Assembly (NCBI GenBank): GCA_033030425.1
Contig: JAUFSD010000014.1
Coordinates: forward strand, 248,001 to 312,000
DNA from: Verpa conica
Lineage: Eukaryota > Ascomycota > Pezizomycetes > Pezizales > Morchellaceae
Length of the DNA stretch: 64,000 bases
Reading direction: 5' to 3'
Shown here piece after piece: positions 50,339 through 62,212 of this stretch; position 1 is the stretch's first letter; the number at the start of each line of letters is the position of its first letter. Made by a program: the position numbers and the translations under genes. The notes under the pieces are model-generated. The model saw nothing but the letters and a program-made list of their open reading frames with translations, had not been told where the DNA came from and made no database searches.

Positions 50339-51589
50339 ATGCCTCCTCGACTACGGCACAATTCAATTCCCTCTACATTTTCTTCTACTCTCCTGCCCCC
50401 CCCTCCTCAGCCATGTCTTCTATCTCAAAGCCGCTGCTTTTCAGCATCGGCTTCGGCTACAGCACCGAAGTCAGCTCTAAGACCGTCAGTTCCAGTGGTA
50501 GCACAGCGGACTGAGTTCTTCAATTGGATTAATGGCCCCGGTGTAGTCTTCAAACAAGCTGGTGATGACGGACCAAAGTACCTCAGCGCTTATGACAAAA
50601 ATACATGGGAGCGAAAGGAAACTGGAGGTGCTTCAACACCGTACCCTATGAACAAGGCGTTCAGGAGTCAACCTGTATTGAGCAATAGTATGCGAGAGGA
50701 AATATATCGAAGGGTGGAGCATGCAGGGATGAGTGTTAGGAAAGTCTCTGCGGATCTTGGTGTTAGTTTGGAGCGGGTTGCTGCGGTGGTGAGGTTAAAG
50801 GCTGTTGAGAAAAAATGGAAGAATGATGTAAGTGCCCTTTAAGGTTCTGCTTTAGAGATTGTTTTTTATTATCTTCTTCCCCCCTCGTCTCACTCCACTC
50901 CACTTATTTCCTTTTACCACTGTTGCTATGAGGAGAAACATCAAATTTTCATGATCAATCTTGAAGACTTTTATAAATGGTTAAGCAATTGAACGGCCAT
51001 CTGAGCAACCTCTCTTTTAAACCTTTTATTCGCCTAAAACGTGTATCATCTTTCTGCGTTTATCCCTAATAACCGCTATTTTTAGAAAAAACATATATCT
51101 ACCTACCTTACCGATGCTCTCGAGAAGATGCTCCCCGTCACACAGTTCCCGCTTAACGAGCAACAGATTCATGAAAATATCCAAGAGATTCCTTCACACC
51201 CCTTCGCTGCTCGACAAACATTTGTTCCTGCTTCCGAGTCACGTGAATATACTCGTGTAGATGCTGGGAAAGAGTTTGGGTTGCCACCAGCTGATGAGGC
51301 AGTCCCTCACCCAGAACTAGTGGTGGCGAAACGTGAGAGGATCGAGAACCTGTCATTAGATGAGATCAAGAGAAGGCAAGCGGAACGAGACAGGTTAGCT
51401 CAAGTCCAAAAAGAGGAAAAAGAAGCGAAGGCTTTGAAAAGGGCGAGAGAAGCAGGTAAGTTTGTAGAACAGGGGAGGTGGAAGTGGAAACTCCAGGAAG
51501 TGAAAGCTGGGAATGTTGGATTTAGATATGGATACCCTCATCCAGACAGGAAGAAGGGACATGTTAAGATTCCTACACATGTTATTTAG
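50339..51589 (+). CDS. MRPS35: Mitochondrial small-subunit ribosomal protein mS45 (MRPS35/Bot1 family)
   Basis: Exon 1 50339-50827, intron 50828-51085 (258 nt, GTAAGT...TTTTAG), exon 2 51086-51589; 330 aa. The N-terminus is Ser/Arg-rich without acids, as expected of a mitochondrial presequence. The family blocks follow: EFFNWINGPGVVFKQA, GPKYLSAYDKNTWERKE, FRSQPVLSNSMREEIYRRV, VRKVSADLGVSLERVAAVVR, and in exon 2 SHPFAARQTFVPASESREYTR, then FGLPPADEAVPHPELV. The C-terminus is lysine-rich. The family (Pfam Eukaryotic mitochondrial regulator) is part of the mitoribosomal small subunit. The ATG precedes the presequence and no earlier in-frame start is needed. No defect is seen. Confidence 0.9.
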
Positions 51590-53023
51590 GCGTTCTTCGT
51601 GTGGATCAATATGTAGATATCTTGTCTGTTTCTTGTATAAATATGGGCATCTACATACCGAAATGTAGTAATTTACTTTTATTCCAAGTACTTTCTTACT
51701 CATACAACCTCACTCTACTTGGCTCACATATAGTCCTGCCCGTCACGTAAGCGCGATAATTTTATAAGCGGGTTTATTAGGCCTGTTTCTCGTTATCGAT
51801 AGCGTTCGGTTGTTTAGTATTATTGGGCATGGTCTTGGTACTGTTTACGCATTGGTCGTTTACGTCTTGCTCACTGCTTCATATTTACTACACGTGGTCG
51901 TATAAGATAGCTGTGAAGCTCTAGAAATCGGGGTTGGTAAAGGATTTGGCATATTGCTGTTTTTCTTAATTACTTCTCAGAAATGTGAAGAAAATACACT
52001 CTCTAACGGCTTAGTAAGTTTAATTCCAGGTTATGTACACCAAATTCTACAGCTACAAGCACCAGAACTTAATTTCTATATAATTTTATGATTCAACAGG
52101 CCTTAACTAGTAGCATAATTTTGTTGTTCTTCTTCTCCTGATAGGTCTGTTTAAGTTGTGTCTGGGAGATATATGTAAATTTATAGGTTCATGTACATCT
52201 AAGTGTAAAGTAGTTGCTTTTCGAATTTTCAATGGCGTCACTAGCCGTGTAGCTAGGTGTATAACTGGGCCTTGGGACTCCCCCGCACAGCGTACTCTAG
52301 AACTTTCTTTCTCTAAGATTTAGGATCCTATCAACAGTATGTTAAGTGTTCTTTATTTAATGCTAGGAATGGTCTTCGATGGTTTAGTAGATTCACTAAC
52401 GTTTTCGCAGGTCCTTCCTAGATTTGCCACCACCGCCGCCGATATTTTTGTGGTAGAGTTTTACGCTACTTATAAACCATTTTCTTCTTGCCGATCCGCC
52501 TATCCCACTCATTTAGTATATCTCTTGACGGAATGGGCCTCCGCTATTTGTTTAAATAAGTATGGATACGGCATCGTTGTGGTGTTAAGGTTATTAGCCT
52601 ATTTAATTTTATCATTAATAATGTCTTGGCGCTGTATTATCTACGACGCCCGTGTACTGTATTCTTGCTTGATTTGTAATAGCTAGTATCTACTTGTAAT
52701 GGGAATAGACACCCAGGATTACTGTGCGTTACACGGCGACGAGTACCCCCGGTAGAGTTAATTAAACTATACCAAAACCAGATACTAGTAGCCCCACCCA
52801 AAACTTATAATTTATCTCTCTATCTGATTTCTTGAAAGAGTAATTGTAAGAAATTTTGTTGTTACCGTGAATTATATTGTTTTGGTTGTGCTTCTATTCT
52901 GCTATGCCGCATTGTTTGCTACTAAGGAGATTTATTCTTGCCATAAGTACATGTATATAACCCGGAGATCACGAACCTAGAAATCAAAGGAAAAGAAAGG
53001 GAAAATCGCCAAAATCGTACGCA
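51590..53023. other. Gene-free spacer
   Basis: AT-rich sequence between mS45 and the first caspase-like gene. A 115-codon hydrophobic open frame at 52339-52686 lacks identifiable family motifs, and I do not call it. Nothing else is recognised. Confidence 0.5.
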
Positions 53024-54232
53024 TCAATCCCAAGCATTAAACACGACCATCGAACAAAGAATGCAAGAAACGCACACAATCGTAACAATACAAAGTAATT
53101 CACTTTCCACTCCGAGTTTCTTAAAAATGGTAGGGAGTAGCTGGTGCGGTTTGATGAAGGACGGCATCGGCGTGGTCTCATTCACTGATATCTGGGGATT
53201 GTTTGGGATGGGTGTGAGGTCTGAAGAGGGAGGATGCTGTCTGTCCAAGTCCGGCCGAGGCGATGTATATTTGTTGTCAATGCTATTATCAATGGAAAAG
53301 CAACGTATATCGGAAATCACCTGGGGTGCTGTTGCCAACCACTGGGTAATCTTTACTAAGAGATCTTTCTCTATGCGTTGCTCTGTCGAAAGTTGTATTG
53401 TACATAAACCGCGCGGCTTTGTTTCTTTTACGCGGTGTGAGGTGTTTGCCGTTGTTAATAATGGTCTAAGGACTATTAGATTGTTGCCTTCCTCGTTTGA
53501 AAGGTCTATTAGTACTGGCGTTTGTACTAATTTTGCCTTTTTATTGGCTAGGCGTCCCTGTAGTTGAGAAACATAGACGACACCTCTCTCATCGAGTAAC
53601 CGCAAGGTCTCAGCGATGAATCTATTGGTAAATGAGTTTTCCCCAGCTTGAGGGGTTTCGAGACTCCTAGCGCATGCTGCAAGTAGAGTGAACTTGTGGC
53701 CCCGGGCTGCTTGCGCGGCGAAGCAGCAGTCAAGTATTACCAGTACATCTGGTTTGCATACTTTAAGTAAGGTTTGGATGCTGTTCCAGTGCAGTTCAGG
53801 CCCGCCTTCTCTCTGCCTATATAAACTGTTGATTAATTTCGGTTATGTTTGTTTCACTGTAGGGTAGGAGGCTTACGCTGTCCAAACAGACTCAAACCGT
53901 CCATATTTGCCGTCGTCTTGATTGGCATGACCCCCGTAATGTATTATCAATAGTGAATCGACTTTGTCATGGTCGTCGATTAGGCGGCTTATTTCATCGT
54001 TCAAGGCCTTATGTGGATCCTCTGTGGGGATGCCAAAAAGCTTGACCTGATAGCCAAAGGACTTTGAGAAAAGATCTTCGACCCGCTTAGCCTCGGCAAA
54101 ACATCCCGTCTTGTCATCCTGCCAGTAGATACATAGAACAGTAACGTCGCTATATAATCCTCGGCGCTTCTGCGATAAAATACGTAGTTCTTCGTTAAAA
54201 AGATCTTGTACTGTGGTAATCTGGTTGGTCAT
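53024..54232 (-). CDS. Caspase-like (peptidase C14 fold) protein with C-terminal membrane segment
   Basis: Exon 1 54232-53877 and exon 2 53816-53024, with a 60-nt phase-2 intron (GC|GTAAGC...TATATAG|G), give 382 aa. The fold shows strand TVLCIYWQDD, then SLLIIHYGGH (about 94-102; His102 aligns with the catalytic His) and VLVILDCCFAAQAA (Cys150 aligns with the catalytic Cys). Next come LLAACARS, TNRFIAETLRLLDE and VQTPVLIDLS, with no separate effector or repeat domain. Near the C-terminus, LLCIVTIVCVSCILCSMVVF (about 358-378) is a probable transmembrane helix after a Pro/Ser-rich linker. Caspase-like domains in fungi occur in metacaspases and in NLR-linked death proteins; this stand-alone membrane form is distinct from metacaspases, which have a YSGHG motif. 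A paralogue lies at 61.1-62.2 kb. Confidence 0.82.
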
Positions 54233-57200
54233 TTTTCTGGCCGTGTGTTTATTTAGGTACGTACTAGAGAAAGTCGGATATAAGAAGTTAGAGAGAGATA
54301 GGGGTCTATAAAAATCTGGACAAACTTGCTACTTACGTTAGACTGGAAGATGAATACTGCTAGTAGTGTCTGTGTAGAAAAACTTAATCTTTTACTGAAA
54401 AATCGCATATTTATGGTACCGATATAGCTGATGGAATTCACTATATATTTTCATAATACGGTAAACTGTGCCTAGAATGTATGGGTAGAGCTAGAGACAC
54501 CAAGTGGCCACGATACTTCATTCGAGCATGCAGCGCATTTCAACCCCCAAACTAAAAGGCTTTGTATCACATGGTTGACGCAATTTACAAGACATACTAA
54601 CTCCTTCAAATGGGTTAACAAAAGAAATTGTGCGGGGTATTTACCAAGTCGGTTCCTCGAAATGAAACTAGGAGGAAGTTGTTATCCTCGTCAGGGCTTA
54701 AGACCCGATGTTAGACCACTAAAAGAAATTCTAGAGGCTCAAGTAGATAGATCTCTAGATCTTTTAGGTTAGGGTAGGCTTAGAAATACCCATGCCAGTG
54801 TTAGATAACAGACAAAAGTACTCGAGGCTGAATAAGTAGCTAAGAATGCAAGGTTCAGCCTGGTGAGTCACTATTGGGGGTAAGAGCCCCAGTGGGAAAA
54901 GTATATTTTTTTATTGGTGCGAAGAAAATCCTGTATTCCTGGGTTCTTGTATATCCTAGTACCTACTAATGTATCCATTAGCTAGTTTTCAGAACGGACT
55001 TTCACGTTAGGTGCTATTCGTCCGGAAATTACAAACCGTGTATGACATGTCATATTCAGGTTGGGGACTCTGGGAATTTTGCCCTAGAATTCTCTCGAAA
55101 GTTTGAGCTATAGTTTATTGTAGTAACTGGAAAGCTCTTAGTAATTCTCTAAAGCAGATGCAACTGATATGGTGGCATGATTGAGATAGGAGTGTCTTTT
55201 GAGGTTAAATCATAGGTGTGCTGTGAGAGACTTTTTCATTTTCATTCTCAGGGGGTACTATTGTCTAATTAGCACGGTATCTATGATAGCTAGTCGTGAT
55301 GTGAAACAATACGAAATATGGGGGCCTTCGCTCTTGGCATATCTACCGGTAAAGTTAGTGGGTTTAGCGTATAATGCCCTGAACGAAGTGAGAGGGTTAT
55401 GGGGTGCAAGGCCTGACGGGTTTCTGACTGGCCACTTCGTGAAGGGCATGCGACGCTCTACTGGGCAAAGATCTTCTGGGCGCTGGCGGGCGTCATCTCA
55501 AGTTAAAAAAGGAGCCTTAAACCTAAACCGCATATCATTCGATAGTGAGAGACAGTTAAGGTGGTTCAATTGGGAATGGCTGTTCAGATGACCCAGTTGA
55601 TCCTGAAAGATCAAATTTAATCTATGCAGGCTGTTTGTTGCACTCAGTGATCGGTCGTCTATCATTACGAAGTGTAGGACGGAACTGACAGTTCCCCCCC
55701 TTTTGGGCCCTGGGTTGTAGAATTACTCGGGCATCATTCCACGCATCTACAGATATTATATATTACCATATGTGTCATAGTGCATATTTTAATTAGAAGC
55801 TGTTGGGTTGGTTGCTACGCACAAGAGCCTCAAGAGTAGGGTAGGGTAAATAATAACTTGGCGGTATAGCCTGTGATCGATTCAAGCCTAGTATTATTGG
55901 AGGGTTTTCTTTTTAAGTTGGGGGCTTGACTACCATAGGTACGTATTCATGCGTGATGAAAAGTAAGTGCAGGGCTACCTATAAGAGGTGGGTTTGCTAC
56001 AATCCCCCGGCATCCTTGGGCCGTGCGTGGGTGGCCTTAATTTGCACTCGTGACAGATCGTCTTAAACAAAGAGTTTTTATTGGATATATTCACCTGCAT
56101 TTTTTAGCTATAGACACAGTGTTAGCAACATGTCTTAAGTAGTATATAACAGTGGTAAGTGTTATGAACTATATTAAATCTTGAAGGACGTACAGGCCGA
56201 AACCCCGCGGGCATGAGGTTTGTACGTACTCGTTATCCAGGGAGGGGTTTAAGTCTAGTGGCAGAAGCACGCATTTTGGCATTATTTGCCCGGTAGTATA
56301 ACATTCCTGGCGATAGAAGCTTCCTGAACTACTATAAAAGTGGGAATGATAGGTAGTGTGCCTTATCTAGATTTGAACTTCCGAGACACCACCGTGCATA
56401 CCCCCCTATTTCCTAGTTCTTACGAGTATACAAACGCTCATGATTTAGGCTTGCGAGCTCCGGAGTTTAATACACATTTAGTAAAGCGTTATTTTGGTGG
56501 CGAATGGTTTTCAGCGCGGTTTCTGGTGAGCTTCCGACACGTGTCGGGGCGTAAAAAAAAAAAGGCTGGCAGAAGCAAGTGAGTAATCAGCTATGATATG
56601 TACGTACAAAATGTTAAAAGAAAAAAAAAAGAAAAAGTGATGTATAGAAGGAACAAAAACAAAAATCAGACGGCTTATCTACCCTATCTCAATGGTATAA
56701 GAGAAATGCTACGTAGCTATACGTATACATTTGTACCGTATAAGGTTGAATTGACACATCACTGCTTTTCTTTTTCTTACTCGCATCATGCAAAGCTGAC
56801 TATGACTGATTATGAGCTCACAGTTAGTTATTCTATAATATACCTTCTATACTCATCACCTAGGGCGTGGAAACCTGTTACACTTGCCGCAAGAACGAGT
56901 TTCTGAGGTAGTAACCACAACAACACAGCAGAACAGAGGTACAACCGAAAAAATATAGCATGTTATAACGGTAAGAGCAACTTTCATTACTCAATTATCG
57001 TATCTCATTAAGGAGCGCATTATATTAATCAAGTAGTATTGCTAATATGTTATGTGATTATAGTTTTATTGACTCTGGTGGCGCTACTTATTATTGCGTA
57101 GCTTACAGAAACCCAGAAGAGTTATTCTCGCTACAAGTACGAAATCATCATACGTATGAAGCCTATCGTATAAGTGGTGAGAGGTTTCATTGTCCGACAG

Positions 57201-57350
57201 GGTCTCGGAACCGCTAGGAGGAGTGTAGTGAATATAAATGGATAGGTTCGCTGGGGGTTTAATCTGGAACTATCCTCTATTCTACGTGATAAAAACTCTC
57301 TCCGAAGCCATTCAACGATTGCTTTCTTGCCACTACTATTCATATTCGTA
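54233..57350. other. AT-rich spacer with a diverged dispersed repeat
   Basis: No gene is called. The segment 56305-56450 is a diverged copy of 26435-26590. A 130-codon frame at 55199-55591 has no recognised motif. Two A-runs lie near 56551 and 56619. Confidence 0.5.
56305..56450. repeat. Diverged dispersed repeat, copy 2
   Basis: Shares with 26435-26590, in the same order, TAGAAGCTT, CTATAAAA, GATTTGAACTT, GAGACACC, CCGTGCATACCCCC and a following TTCTTACGAGTA. The two copies lie in the same orientation and differ at many positions. Confidence 0.6.
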
Positions 57351-57819
57351 ATGGATAACTCACCTACGGAAGCAAAGTTTAGTTCTATTGCACAGATGGA
57401 GGCTGGGGTCCCAACAGATGTAAGTTCTAGCTATGTCTAAGAACCGTGTTTTGTACTGACGATATTCTTTCAAGTCCCAGGTATCTAGTGGAGGAGCTCA
57501 AGTAGTTGATATACGTATGATCAAATGGATTGGACGGTCGCATGTTAGATCCAATAAGACTCCTCCCGAGGTTGGTTAAATCACTATCTGAATCTTTGTT
57601 TGCGTTCTCTAATGTTCTTATGTTTAGTTTGTGACCGTTTCACTCTTTCAGAAGAATGATATAGTTTGGGTATCGAACACAGACGGGACGAGGAGATCTG
57701 AACAACATAGAGTTACAAATGTTCTAGCAGAGGAGAACTACGAAGTTCAGCCTATAACTGTAGATAACTCGGGTTCAGGATTTGTTATTTCAGGATCCCA
57801 GTTAAGCCGCTGCGAGTGA
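57351..57819 (+). CDS. Small three-exon protein of unknown function (116 aa)
   Basis: Exons 57351-57419, 57481-57570 and 57628-57819 are joined by introns of 61 and 57 nt. The first intron has a GTAAGT donor, a TACTGAC branch and a CCCAG acceptor. The second is GTTGGT...GTTTAG. All junctions are phase 0 and produce one open frame, MDNSPTEAKFSSIAQMEAGV..., ending ISGSQLSRCE. The last exon has the pattern NDIVWVSNTDGTRRSEQHRV then NYEVQPITVDNSG, which suggests a small beta-rich fold (possibly SH3-like) seen in fungal orphan proteins; this is weak inference. No signal peptide. It lies alone in an AT-rich desert between the two caspase-like genes. Expression data would be needed to confirm it. 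Confidence 0.6.
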
Positions 57820-60800
57820 GCTTAGTACTTAGTGTGCGTGTACTCTTGTATCCTGTTCGGAGCTTTCCTAGAGGGGTATCACATCAAACTTTTATGTTAA
57901 ATAACGTTCGATGTTTTTTGTTCTGATATAGAGCCTGTTCAATGCATATTGAAATGTCACTACTATTCTACGTACTCATCAAGCTTAAGGTTAAGGCATA
58001 ATGCATCACTCGTCTAGAATTACGAATGACGTAGAATGAATGAATGAATGAATTTATCAATACATGGAACGAATGACGTAGAGGAGATATGCTCTCTAAA
58101 TACCTAACATCGAGGTGTAAGTTAGATAATAAAAAGCTAAGTCAACGACGACCCTTCGGTAAGGGATCACTCCATGAAAGTTTGGGGTGTTTTGAAATAT
58201 AGTTGATAGAGGTCATGAGAGTATTTCCTAGAGATCAAAAAAGCAGTCACTCGACCTATCTACGCGTGCTTCAAAAAGAATTATTCAGGGTATACTTCAT
58301 AATACTGTGTGGCTGATCCTCGGTCATATACGGCATCTAGAATATAAGGAAGTTAAATCCGCCCCCATCCCAACTGTAGCTTTAGAATGATGGAGAAATT
58401 GCGACATTGATGTATGTTTTACCTCCTAAAGTAGCCTACCTAGGCCTGCATATGCATAATAAATAAACATTAGCAAGAAAAAAAAAGAAAGCCACCATAG
58501 GAGTGAACCTCACGGAATAATAATGTAGCCTTTGACAGACACATGCATGTCTTATTTTATCCTTGGCATAATGCAGAGGCGACTGTTTTGCCTGTGGGAG
58601 TTCTAGTATTCACATGTGAAGTAGCTAGTAAGAGATAGTAAGAAGCTGTATAGCCATGGTAAAGGTAATTTGAGAAGGTAGTCCGTGCGAGAGAGCATAT
58701 TAAGTGTAAATATATACTCTTTATATAGAACCGGGTTACCTAGTTGGTTGCTCATGCTTGGGAGGGGGAGTTCTCCCCTCATATACTATATGAGACTATT
58801 TATGAGACTATTGGCTTGTGCTTGGGTTGAAGAATAAAGAAAAAGTAGCGTCTAATTTGGATACGTCAGGTTTCTACTGATAGGCAGCTTAGACTTACCA
58901 ATTTGAATTGAAGTCTGCATGCTATGATATAATTTCTTGCGCCTCCTCTCGTATTTCTTCCCATGACCTTGCTACTGTCTATACGCGTGGCCCCAAATTC
59001 GTGTCTACACAAGCCTGTAATAGCAATCAATGACTCGCTCTCTCGGTTTTTCCTTAGTTCTAGAGCTCTCTGTGTGTTTTTACTCTCAGCCCTTAGTGGA
59101 AGGTCGAGGTCTCATGATCTACCACATCTACCTAAGTGAGGCGATAGCCTAGGGTGAATGTCATCAGATCCTCTAGATGACTACTCATACTGCATGAGCT
59201 GGCATAGTTAGTGAGAAATATTTATCATCAACTTGAGGATTATCAATGCGGTTTCCCTGAAGAAGTGGCATGCTGATAGCTATCGTACATGATACATATT
59301 TAGCTGATCAATTCCTACCTAAGAGCTATTAAATTGAGCAGAAGTTAGTAGAAAGTAGGTGCATAGAACAATCTGGCTATGCTTGCCAAATAAGGCGTAA
59401 GAGTATGCAAAAATCAGGAGATATTGTATATTTTTGTCTGGCCCTGGGTATTTATTTCAGGGGGAGCGAATTAGATCAAGTGATCAGGTTAAGACTTAGC
59501 GTACGGCATGTACGCCTCTCACTTTACTTTTTTAGTTATTTTGTGATGTGCTTGTAGCTTGTAGGTTAGGGCGCTTGAAGCAAATCCCGCGACCCGTATT
59601 CCCTGAAACATATGGTCCATGCATGAAGAACTAACTATTGGCAGGGCTTCTTAAGCCGATACTGGGAGCAATATCAAGCTAGAGTGTAGTAGAAAAACTC
59701 AAGACCTTGTATAAGTGCTGGCCACTGATTAGTATCCACATAAGCGTCTATAGGCTGCTTATGCTTGGATAGTATTTATATGAGGGATCCGAAAGCAGGG
59801 ATGACCAACCAAGCTGACCGACCCCACGGGCGGATAGAGAGATATGCACATTCAGGTTCTTCTTATCCGTCGTGAGCACTATACATGCAAGTAAACGTAG
59901 CCCTAGCTAGCTCTCTTTCCAGTCTGACCAATCTATCTCCTTGCGTAGCAATTATATTTCCGGGGCGGAAGAGCATATGCAATAGAATTTCTTACCTAGA
60001 TTAAACTAGGTTTTCTATACGATATAATTTTTAGATTAATCTAATTTCCTTGTTCTAGTCGGGGACGATGGAACTGTGGCTGGAGTGGCTAACCGAGTGA
60101 TTTTAGGTGACTTAAATGAATATCAAATATTAGTTTCTTATAAAAATATGATATATTAGTCCTGTTGTCTGTTTTATAGTAGATATATGTATTCATTATC
60201 AGATCAAGAGATCTATAATATGAGATCTTAGTTCTAAGAGTGTTAGCGAATGTACTTCTTGGTTTGACTTAGCCAGCTTACTGTAGATTAGTTTTAGGAT
60301 TAGGTGGTAGTGCATGATAATCTTTCAAGAGCCATATTGGGCTATTTGATTGAATTATATGTGACCTTCTAGAAATGCTAAAGCTGGGTAATAGAAATCT
60401 ATTATGTAGGTACTATATTTCACTAGCTTCCTAAGTTTTTTAGGCTTTCCTAAATGGGAAGAATACTGTTATAGACCTTGATTGAGGTGCCACTAAAAAA
60501 ACATGACTTTACGACAGGAATAATTACCAGGATTTAGTGTTTTTTCGAGTATCAAGACATATATATAGGTAGAAGAAGCCCTATCATCTCTTAATCAATT
60601 CGTATCTAGCGTGGTTGTACTAGGAAATTTAGACTTAACGACTCTAATACGCTAATTCTTGGTGTTACTTAATTTGGAATTATTAAGTCTTATGTACTGG
60701 AAAGTATATAGAACTTTCTAGTATTTTCTTGAGAATGATATTACGAGCTGGAACACAAGCTAAAAACAGAGCATCGGAATTCTCAGGTCGCTAGACTGTG

Positions 60801-61080
60801 AATAGAGCAATGATGGGCTCAAGAAATGAGATAGGAAATGATAAATGATAAGAGAGAAAATAGTACGCCGACCATATAAGAAAGTTTTGGTGACCCAGCT
60901 CGTAAGCGAGTTTTCTTTAAAGATGCTAAATAACACAAAATCTTAGGGATCGTTGTATACCCCTCAACATTTTAGAAATACCTTCCGTAGCCCTTCGCTT
61001 TACTACCAAAGCAAAAGACTATCAAAGCAGCCAAAACCGAGCCGGGAACATAGCTTTCCCTTCAAATTGCTAGTATCTTA
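57820..61080. other. 3.3-kb AT-rich gene desert
   Basis: No gene-like open frame over 60 codons. Notable items are a (GAAT)n tract near 58037-58054 and a direct repeat ACGAATGACGTAGA at 58022-58035 and 58069-58082. Stops are dense in all frames, as expected of decayed repeat DNA. Confidence 0.6.
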
Positions 61081-62212
61081 TTACAAATGCCTTATCATAT
61101 GAATAACATCATCCAAATCATCGTCGTCAAAGTTGTTTCTCCTCGTATTACGGTGGGAGGAGCTATGACTATTAGAATAGTCATGATAATTGTAAAAATC
61201 CCTACCGTCATTATCTGAGATTTCATAATCGTATAAGATTTTGCGACTGGATGACGATCTGCTGTGGTCTCGGCTTTTTTCATGGTGGCCTATAATCAAA
61301 GATATTGTTAGATAATCTTTTTTTGTTAAAGAGTTTGTGGGAATTAATATAGGTAATACCCCGAATGTATGAGACTGGGCGGGACTCATGTCTTCTGTAC
61401 GACTCATTTTCATGACTCGTTGGTGGCCATAGTGATGTAGAATTATCTCTACGGTGTGAGCGACTACTGGATCGAGAAGATTGAACTCGGCGGGGTAGCG
61501 GCCTGAGAACAAGCGGTGTATTTTCTGGATTATCTGATAGATCGAAGAAGATTGGTGTTTCACGGAGCCCTGCCTCTGCTTTTGACATCCTTTGATGTAG
61601 TTGTGGTATCGAAACATGACCTTTCTCGTTCAGTAGTTTGAAGGCCTGGTCTAGCAAAACGGTAGTAAATGATATTCTACAAGGAGCGGGGGTTGTCCGG
61701 TGCATAGCACATGCTGCTAATAGTTGTAGTTTACGTCCCGGGGGTTCTCGTGTACGAGCTGCCTGCGCAGCATAACAGCAATCAAATAAAAGTAATACTT
61801 CAGCCTTCGTCCTCTTGAGGAGTGGTTGAATATCATGCCACTGTAACTGGGGACTATCATAGTCATCAGTACTGTATGAAATATTGTTAGCTCCGGAGGT
61901 TTCACAAGTCTAGGAGGGGGGTTCGTACGCGCACCAGACCGACTTACGCCGGCCATGTTTATCATCTTCCTCTCCGTGACCACCATAGTGAATAATAATA
62001 AGAGAATCACTCCTTCCGTGCTTTTCCAAAAACCTAGGAATCTCATTCGCTAAAGCTACATGAGAATTCCACGATGGAATGGGAAAGCGATACACTTCGT
62101 AGCCAAAGACATTCAGAAAAAAATTCCTTACACTCTTTGCTTCTTTCTTGCATCCTAGGTCATCATCCTCCCAGTAGAGAATTAAAACAGTAGCCTTCGT
62201 GTGAACAGACAT
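61081..62212 (-). CDS. Caspase-like protein with His/Ser/Arg-rich, acidic C-terminal tail
   Basis: Exons 62212-61929, 61871-61360 and 61289-61081 give 334 aa. Intron 1 (57 nt, phase 2, after VWC with GC|GTACGA) matches the intron position of the 53.0-54.2 kb paralogue exactly. The domain shows ATVLILYWEDDDLGCKKEAK, LIIIHYGGHG (His79 in the catalytic position) and LLLFDCCYAAQAA (Cys127). Then LQLLAACAMHRTT and LLDQAFKLLNEKG follow, with IPQLHQRMSKAEAGLRETP and IFFDLSDNP. The tail is very different from the paralogue: SSRSSSRSHRRDNS, then a His/Asn/Tyr-rich stretch and FDDDDLDDVIHMIRHL; there is no membrane segment. The pair diverged after duplication, mainly in the C-terminal tail. The function is inferred only from the fold. 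Confidence 0.82.
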
